From Gracilaria vermiculophylla (Eukaryota > Rhodophyta > Florideophyceae > Gracilariales > Gracilariaceae): a stretch of 61,168 nucleotides of DNA. The notes beneath the pieces are model-generated. The model made no database searches. It was given only the letters and a program-made list of their open reading frames with translations, and was not told the origin of the DNA. The stretch covers positions 1,920,766 to 1,981,933 of the forward strand of contig JAHNZQ020003150.1 of assembly GCA_019155205.2 (NCBI GenBank), in the 5' to 3' direction. Positions 56,491 to 61,168 of the stretch are shown here, piece by piece (the stretch's first letter is position 1; every line of letters begins with the position of its first letter). The translations under genes and the position numbers were made by a program.

Positions 56491-57559
56491 ACAGCGTAGG
56501 AGGGCGCGCAACAGTGTGACGCGCACCGCTGTGCTTTTAACTGGCTGAGACTGCGGGCTGAAAAAGCGGCGCGAGGCGGTGCCGCTGCGGCTGCGGCGAG
56601 TCGGGCGAGCGGGGGATGTGAGGCACGCGCGCGCGCTACGTCGGGCAAGCGCGCGTACGAGCATTGGCAACGCGGTGTAATGAGGAGGCGTAGCGGTGCG
56701 GCAACTGGGCAGCAAAGCAAAACGGACGTGGCAAGGGGTTCGGGGCGCATCACGAGACTGCGCGCGCGATCACGAGGTTGCTCGCGAGCACGCGCGGCAC
56801 CCACGCAGCGGCGGCGGCCACGCCCGTGGGGCTCGGCACTGCCGGTGCAGAGCCGGCCGCGGCGGAGCTTGGCGGTGGAACGCCGTGCTGTCCGTGCGGC
56901 GGCGACTACGGCGGCTGCGGTGGCGCGTACCACCGGCGCGCCCGAGGTGGGGGCGGCCATAGCGCGCAGACAGCTGAGCGGGACGCCGCACGCGCGCGGC
57001 CAAAGTGCGCCTGGTGGCGCAGCGGCGCGAAAGCCCCGCGAGGCGCACTAATGCGCAGTGAGCGACACGCTGGGGTTGGCAATCGCAATAACGCGCGTGT
57101 TGCGCGCATGTGCTGCGCGCGCGCGCCGCCGCAGCGCTCACCAGCAGACAGCGCAGCCGCATCGCGCCGCCGCCGCGCCACTGCGTGGACAGATCACCGC
57201 GACGCACACGGCGCATTGCTTTTTCACTGCTTTTCCCCTGCTTTTCCACTGCTTTTCGACGGCGCCGCTGCGCGCACGCGCGTGCTTTGTTTGGCCGCCA
57301 TCAAGCCGCGCGCCGCGCGCGCCTGCAGCCGGGGCCCCGCCGCTGCCTTTGAAAGCGGCGCCGCGGCGCCGCGGCGCCGTCCGCTCTCTGTCACCGCCCG
57401 CACTCACCGCACCGCCGCGTTGCCATTCGCCTGCTGCACTCGCTCTTCCTCAACTGGGCGCGCCCAGTTGTTTCAGAGCGAGGAGCCGTCTTCCACCGCA
57501 TGGTGCGGGGGCGCCCGCCGCGCCCGCCCTCCAGCCCTACCCATCTGCCGCGCAACCAC
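56491..57559. other. Very GC-rich sequence of unknown content
   Basis: GC content is so high that nearly every frame stays open, so open frames are not evidence of genes. No motif is recognised. It may hold the promoter or N-terminal coding part of the next gene. Confidence 0.4.
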
Positions 57560-58196
57560 TGCCGCGGCCCCCCTACGCCGCTGCCGCCGATCCGCAGCCG
57601 CCGCGACCCCTGTCGAGCGCCACCTGCCCCTCTCGCTGCCTGGGCACCGCCGCGCCTCCGATCTCCCGCACGACGCCTCCATGCACCGTCCGCGCCAACA
57701 GACGCAGCTGCAGCCGCACCGCACCTTCTCTGTGCGCCGCCACAACTCACACGCACAACTGCAGTCGCGCACGCTGCCCGGCCTGGACATCCTCTCGCAC
57801 GCCGCGGTGCATTATGACGACTTTTTGCAAAGCTCCAACGGCTCTAATTCGTCCGCGGATCCGCAGCGTCCGGAGATATCGGTATACACACCCATCTCAC
57901 ACGCCGCACGGCGTCTAGTGGATCTGTTTGGCATGGAACGGCAAAAGCAGAAGTAACAGGAGCAGCTGCAGCAGCACTACTGCTGGGGTAGCAACTGGAG
58001 CAGAGGCAACTGGAGTACATGGAGAATCAGTGACACTTGGAGCAGCAGCAGTTGGAGCTGCTAGAACAGCAGCGCTTGAACCAGATGGAAAAGCAACCGC
58101 AGCAATGGAAGCAGCAGCAGTCACAGGAGAGCGCGCACAGAGCCCTGGAACCGGCGGTGCCGCACAAACTTCGACCAAACTTCCCGGACCCCAAGG

Positions 58197-58257
<61 letters not shown>

Positions 58258-58826
58258 CCCCACCCAACAAGACGCCTGCATCGGTTCAGGCGCCGAGAGG
58301 CAGTCAATCGACCGAACAGCAACCAGCGAGAGTTATAGGATCGCAAGAACGGCCATTACCGCTTCTCGATCCCGCTGGTGCCGCCCCGCGCGCGTGACGG
58401 CGGACGTCAACACTTGTTCCAACCGCCACGCCACGCAACACGGATGGCGGATGAGCATGTGCAGTACGTGGTGGCCGTGCCCAGCGTGGAAGACGCGCCG
58501 GCGCCGCGCGCGCTGTCGCCCGCCGTCAGTCCAAATGCACGACATCCCGTGGGGGAACCCGTCGTGAATGTGCCGGCGCTGCCGTGGCGCCACGCCACGC
58601 TGAAACTGCACAAGAACGGGGTGGCGTGGCAGCCCGCGCTGTGGGAATTCATGCTGTAGCGGCGCGAGCGCATGGAGCGCAAGCTGAGTTGCGCAAGCCG
58701 GCGCAGCGCACGCTGGCGATGATGCCCGTGGGCTTGGCGGTGGGCGCGGGCGCGGCACAGCCGCCCACGGGCGCGCCCATGGCGCATGGCGCCACGACCT
58801 ACCTGGCCTCAAGCTGAGGGTGCGCG
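57560..58826 (+). pseudogene. Unknown GC-rich gene, left (plus-strand) copy
   Basis: Comparison with the inverted copy at 59345-60570 defines the coding frame. Conserved segments in order: HRRASDLPHDASMH, HRTFSVRRHNSHAQLQSRTL, HYDDFLQSS and ADPQRPEISVYTPI (frame 0); a Gln/Glu-rich coil-like region (QLELLEQQRLNQMEKQ); a proline run encoded by the poly-C tract; CIGSGAERQSID; and RARDGGRQHLFQPPRHATRM with VQYVVAVPSVEDAPAPRA. Frames change three times and a TGA is shared with the other copy. The gene is not recognised. Differences between copies are often conservative, which argues it was once protein-coding. Confidence 0.5.
58198..58254 (+). repeat. 57-base poly-C tract
   Basis: 57 consecutive C's, then T and more C's. 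The inverted copy has only six C's at the matching place (near 59901 on the minus strand). Confidence 0.98.
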
Positions 58827-59323
58827 CCGCGGCGCGCACGAGGAGCGCGCCAGAGTGTCAAGAGCGCGCAAGCGCTCAGATCTTCTTGCGGTGGTTGCAG
58901 CTGCGCGAGCTACGGTGCTTGAACATCTGCAAGCACCAGGTGCTTGCAGTTCTACCGCTCTCGGCGTTGAGCGCGATGGTGCGCGCCGGATGCCTCGAGG
59001 TGCCCGGCGGGAACCTGAAGTCGTCGTTCAGGATCGTGCGCCAGTGGCGCTCCCTCATCGCCAGAATGTACATAGGCAGCCGCTCTAGCTGCATGCACAG
59101 CGTCAGGTGAAGCTGCGCCGCGCCCGCCGGTGCCCACCGCCCAGCGGCAGCGGCACCAGCGGCGGCGCAGAGCTTGCGGGCGTTGCCGCCGTGCCATGCG
59201 CCAGCGAGGAGCCCATCGGCAGCATGTCCCGCTGCACGCCCAGCCACTGCCCCAGCTGCGCCGGGCGCGGCGCTGCCAGCTCCGAGATGGGCGCGCGCGC
59301 CGCGCGCCGCCGCCACCGCCGCC

Positions 59324-59344
<21 letters not shown>
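58827..59344. other. Centre of the inverted duplication
   Basis: Unique sequence between the two copies. Both strands have long open frames: plus-strand LKSSFRIVRQWRSLIARMYI and, on the minus strand, MYILAMRERHWRTILNDDF. They are antisense to each other, so at most one is real; the minus-strand one continues the right-hand gene copy. Confidence 0.4.
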
Positions 59345-59354
<10 letters not shown>

Positions 59355-59360
59355 CCACCG
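59306..59360. repeat. GCC trinucleotide tract
   Basis: A run of CCGCCGCC with occasional CAC, encoding an alanine/valine run on the minus strand. Not present at this length in the left copy. Confidence 0.9.
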
Positions 59361-60570
59361 TCACCATGCGTAGCGTCATTGCGCCGTGCGCCATCGGCGC
59401 CCCCGTGGATGGCTGCGCCGCGCCCACGCTCACCGCCAAGCCCAAGCCCACGGGCACCATGGCCAGCGTGCGCTTCGCCATCGTGCGCTGCTCTGCTATC
59501 CGCTCTGCGCGCTCGCGTCGCTTTAACATGACTTCCGCCTGCCCTTTTTCTCGTGCAGGTTCAGCATGGCGCGGCACCGCGGCAGCATCAGCGCGTTCAC
59601 GACGGGTTTCACCACGGAATATTGTGCAGTTGCGCTGACAGCGGGCAATGGCGTGCGCGGCGCCGGCGCGTCGTCCACTCCAGACACGGCCACCACGTAC
59701 TTCACGCGCTCTATTGCCAGTCGCGTCGCGTGGCCCGGCGGTTGGAACATGTGCTGGCCTCCGCCGTCTCGCGCGCGCGGCGGCACCAACGGGATGTAGA
59801 ACCCGTACGGGTGGTTCTGTTGCTTTCATCGCTCCCGCTAGTCTCTGCTGGGTCGATTGACTTCCTTTCGGCGCCTGAAGCAATGCCTGCGTCTTTTCGG
59901 GGGGTTCCTGTGGTCTGAAAAGCTTGGTCGAAGTGTCTACGGCACCACCGGTTCCAGGGCTCCATGCGCGCTCTCCTGTGACTGCTGCTGCTTCCTTTGC
60001 TGCAGCTGCTTTTCCATCTAGTTCAAGCGCTGCTGTTCCAACAGCTCCAAGTGCTGCTGCTCCATGTGTCACTGATTCTCCAAGTCATCCAGCTGCCTCT
60101 GCTCCAGCTGTTACTCCAGCAGCAGGTGCTGGTGCTTGTTCTCCTGTTCCTTCTGATTTTGCCGTTCCATGCGTAAAAGCTCCTCTACACGCCGTGTGTC
60201 GTGCATGATGAGTGTATAGACCGATATCTCTGGACATTGCGGATCCGCGGATGAATGGGAGCCGTCGAGATTTTGCGAAAAGTTGTCATAATGCGCGGCG
60301 GCGTACGAGGGGATGTCCAGGCTGGGCAGCGTGCGCGACTCGAGTTGAGCGTGCGAGCTGTGGAGGCGCACAGAGAAGCTGCGGTGCGGCTTCGGCTGCG
60401 TCTGTTGGTGGCGATAGTGCACGGAGGTGTCGTGCGGCAGATCGAAGGCGTGGCGGTGGGCAGGCAGCGAGCGTGGCAGGTGGTTCCTGACGGGTGGTTG
60501 CGGCGGCGGCGGATCGAGGACGGCGGCGGAGACGGGCTGCAGAGGCAATTGCGTGGCGGTGGGGCGCCGC
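59345..60570 (-). pseudogene. Unknown GC-rich gene, right (minus-strand) copy
   Basis: Homologous to 57560-58826 in opposite orientation. Segments: HRHAFDLPHDTSVH, HRSFSVRLHSSHAQLESRTL, HYDNFSQNL, SVYTLIMHDTRRVEELLRM, RQNQKEQENKHQHLL, then the Gln-rich region with TAA, TGA and TAG stops, GIASGAERKSID, and RARDGGGQHMFQPPGHATRL with RVKYVVAVSGVDDAPAPRT. It then reads on to AKRTLAMVPVGLGLAV and TGAPMAHGAM, matched by QRTLAMMPVGLAV in the left copy. No initiating ATG was found; an in-frame stop lies upstream near 60570. Likely a decayed paralogue, or exons of a spliced gene. Function unknown. Confidence 0.5.
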
Positions 60571-60942
60571 TAAGGTGGTTTCGCGGCGAAGGGGCGCGGC
60601 GGTGCGTGCGCGTCGTAGTAAGGTGACGGCGGGTGCTGCGGGGCGTAGGCATGCGGCGGAGCAGACGCGGCGTACGGGAGTGGAGTCGGATGCACTATGT
60701 ATGGTTGTTATTAGTGATGCAAAATGTACGTACAATCGCCTACTACTTCATAGGTCCACACTCGATTTTATGTCCCAATGGATGCTTTGTTGTGGAAGAT
60801 ATTGCTTCTGGGCAGCGTTGCTGCTCTTGTTGTTTCAATGATCTGCACGCATTCTGCTTCTCGCATAAGTGACATACTTTGTTTCGGTGCTTGGTTTCAA
60901 GCCATGGAGAAACATGTATTTCCGAACACTGCATGATTGTTG
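60571..60942. other. Spacer before the 5S-like gene
   Basis: GC-rich until about 60690, then AT-rich. No gene supported. A small plus-strand frame near 60770-60870 with paired cysteines has no family match. Confidence 0.35.
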
Positions 60943-61060
60943 ACAAGATGCGATGGTGTACAAGTTGCGCCGCATCCCATCTCGAACTGCGAAGCTAAGA
61001 CACTTTGAGCTGGGCTAGTACTGACATGAGGGATCGGTCTAGAATCCCCAATGCTGAATG
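60943..61060 (+). rRNA. 5S ribosomal RNA-like gene
   Basis: 118 bp that align without gaps to eukaryotic 5S rRNA over the core. CATCCCATCTCGAACTGCGA matches the helix III and loop region, GAAGCTAAG the internal control A box, CTAGTACTG the loop E region, then GGGATC and GAATCCCC the helix IV/V region and GCTG near the 3' end. A T-run follows directly. 5S rRNA is made by RNA polymerase III and joins the large ribosomal subunit. The 5' and 3' ends pair poorly in the middle of helix I, and the C box (GGATGGGAGACC in vertebrates) is divergent, so this may be a derived or pseudogene copy. Confidence 0.6.
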
Positions 61061-61070
61061 TTTTTTTTTT
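61061..61070 (+). terminator. RNA polymerase III T-run
   Basis: Ten T's immediately after the 5S-like 3' end, followed by a longer pyrimidine tract to about 61100. Confidence 0.7.
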
Positions 61071-61168
61071 CTTTTCTTTTTCCTCTTTTTTCACTGTCTT
61101 CTTTTCTGCTCTTCACCCCTCGGTCGTCATCTTTTACATACCCACTCTATTATCCTTTTCAAGCTTCG
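61071..61168. other. Pyrimidine-rich window end
   Basis: A C/T-rich stretch with no gene seen. Confidence 0.4.

Noticed and set aside
56491..57560. Many long open frames on both strands
   Set aside because: They result from extreme GC content; none has a recognised motif or support from the inverted copy.

Overview
This window is eukaryotic nuclear DNA built mostly from mobile elements. The signs are LTR retrotransposons with target-site duplications (TSDs), Tc1/mariner-type transposons bounded by TA, a 5S rRNA-like gene ending in a T-run, a secreted-protein gene with a perfect Kozak context, and no bacterial operons or ribosome binding sites. I cannot name the species. A GalEa-like copia element and the 5S sequence are compatible with an alga or another protist, but that is weak inference. 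Two 100-N assembly gaps lie at 11813-11912 and 35089-35188.

Layout. 0-5 kb: a gag gene, then two Tc1-like transposons, one split by a solo LTR. 6.3-8.2 kb: the most striking gene, an apparent fusion of WWE, uracil-DNA-glycosylase-like and ADP-ribosyltransferase domains, interrupted by one homopolymer frameshift. 9.5-20.6 kb: a complete but decayed chromovirus (554-bp LTRs, TSD ATTGC) carrying a large convergent reading frame on the opposite strand. 20.6-28.3 kb: fragments of a copia element, a Tc1 remnant, a second copy of the chromovirus gag end, an opposed Ty3/gypsy fragment and another Tc1 copy. 28.3-33.9 kb: the gene-bearing gap, with a secreted cysteine-rich protein and a hemerythrin-like protein. 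33.9-35.5 kb: a Tc1 copy with a second Tc1 inside it. 36.6-41.9 kb: a GalEa-like copia element with a Tudor-like domain and a primer site matching the initiator tRNA-Met anticodon arm.

43.9-54.0 kb holds a three-level nest: copia (TSD TATAG) contains a chromovirus (352-bp LTR), and that element's 3' LTR contains a solo LTR of the 9.5-20.6 kb family (TSD CATAT). 54.4-56.5 kb is a third gypsy fragment, interrupted by an LTR-like insert whose upstream half holds arrays of heat-shock-element repeats before a TATA box. At 56.5 kb the base composition jumps to very GC-rich; 57.5-60.6 kb contains two diverged, inverted copies of one unknown gene, one with a 57-base poly-C expansion. A 5S rRNA-like gene lies at 60.94-61.06 kb.

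Most retroelement genes carry stops or frameshifts, so the window reads as a graveyard with a few host or captured genes. Only the gene at 30.5 kb is a clean uninterrupted frame with host-like features; the fusion gene and the hemerythrin-like gene each need one base corrected to be intact.
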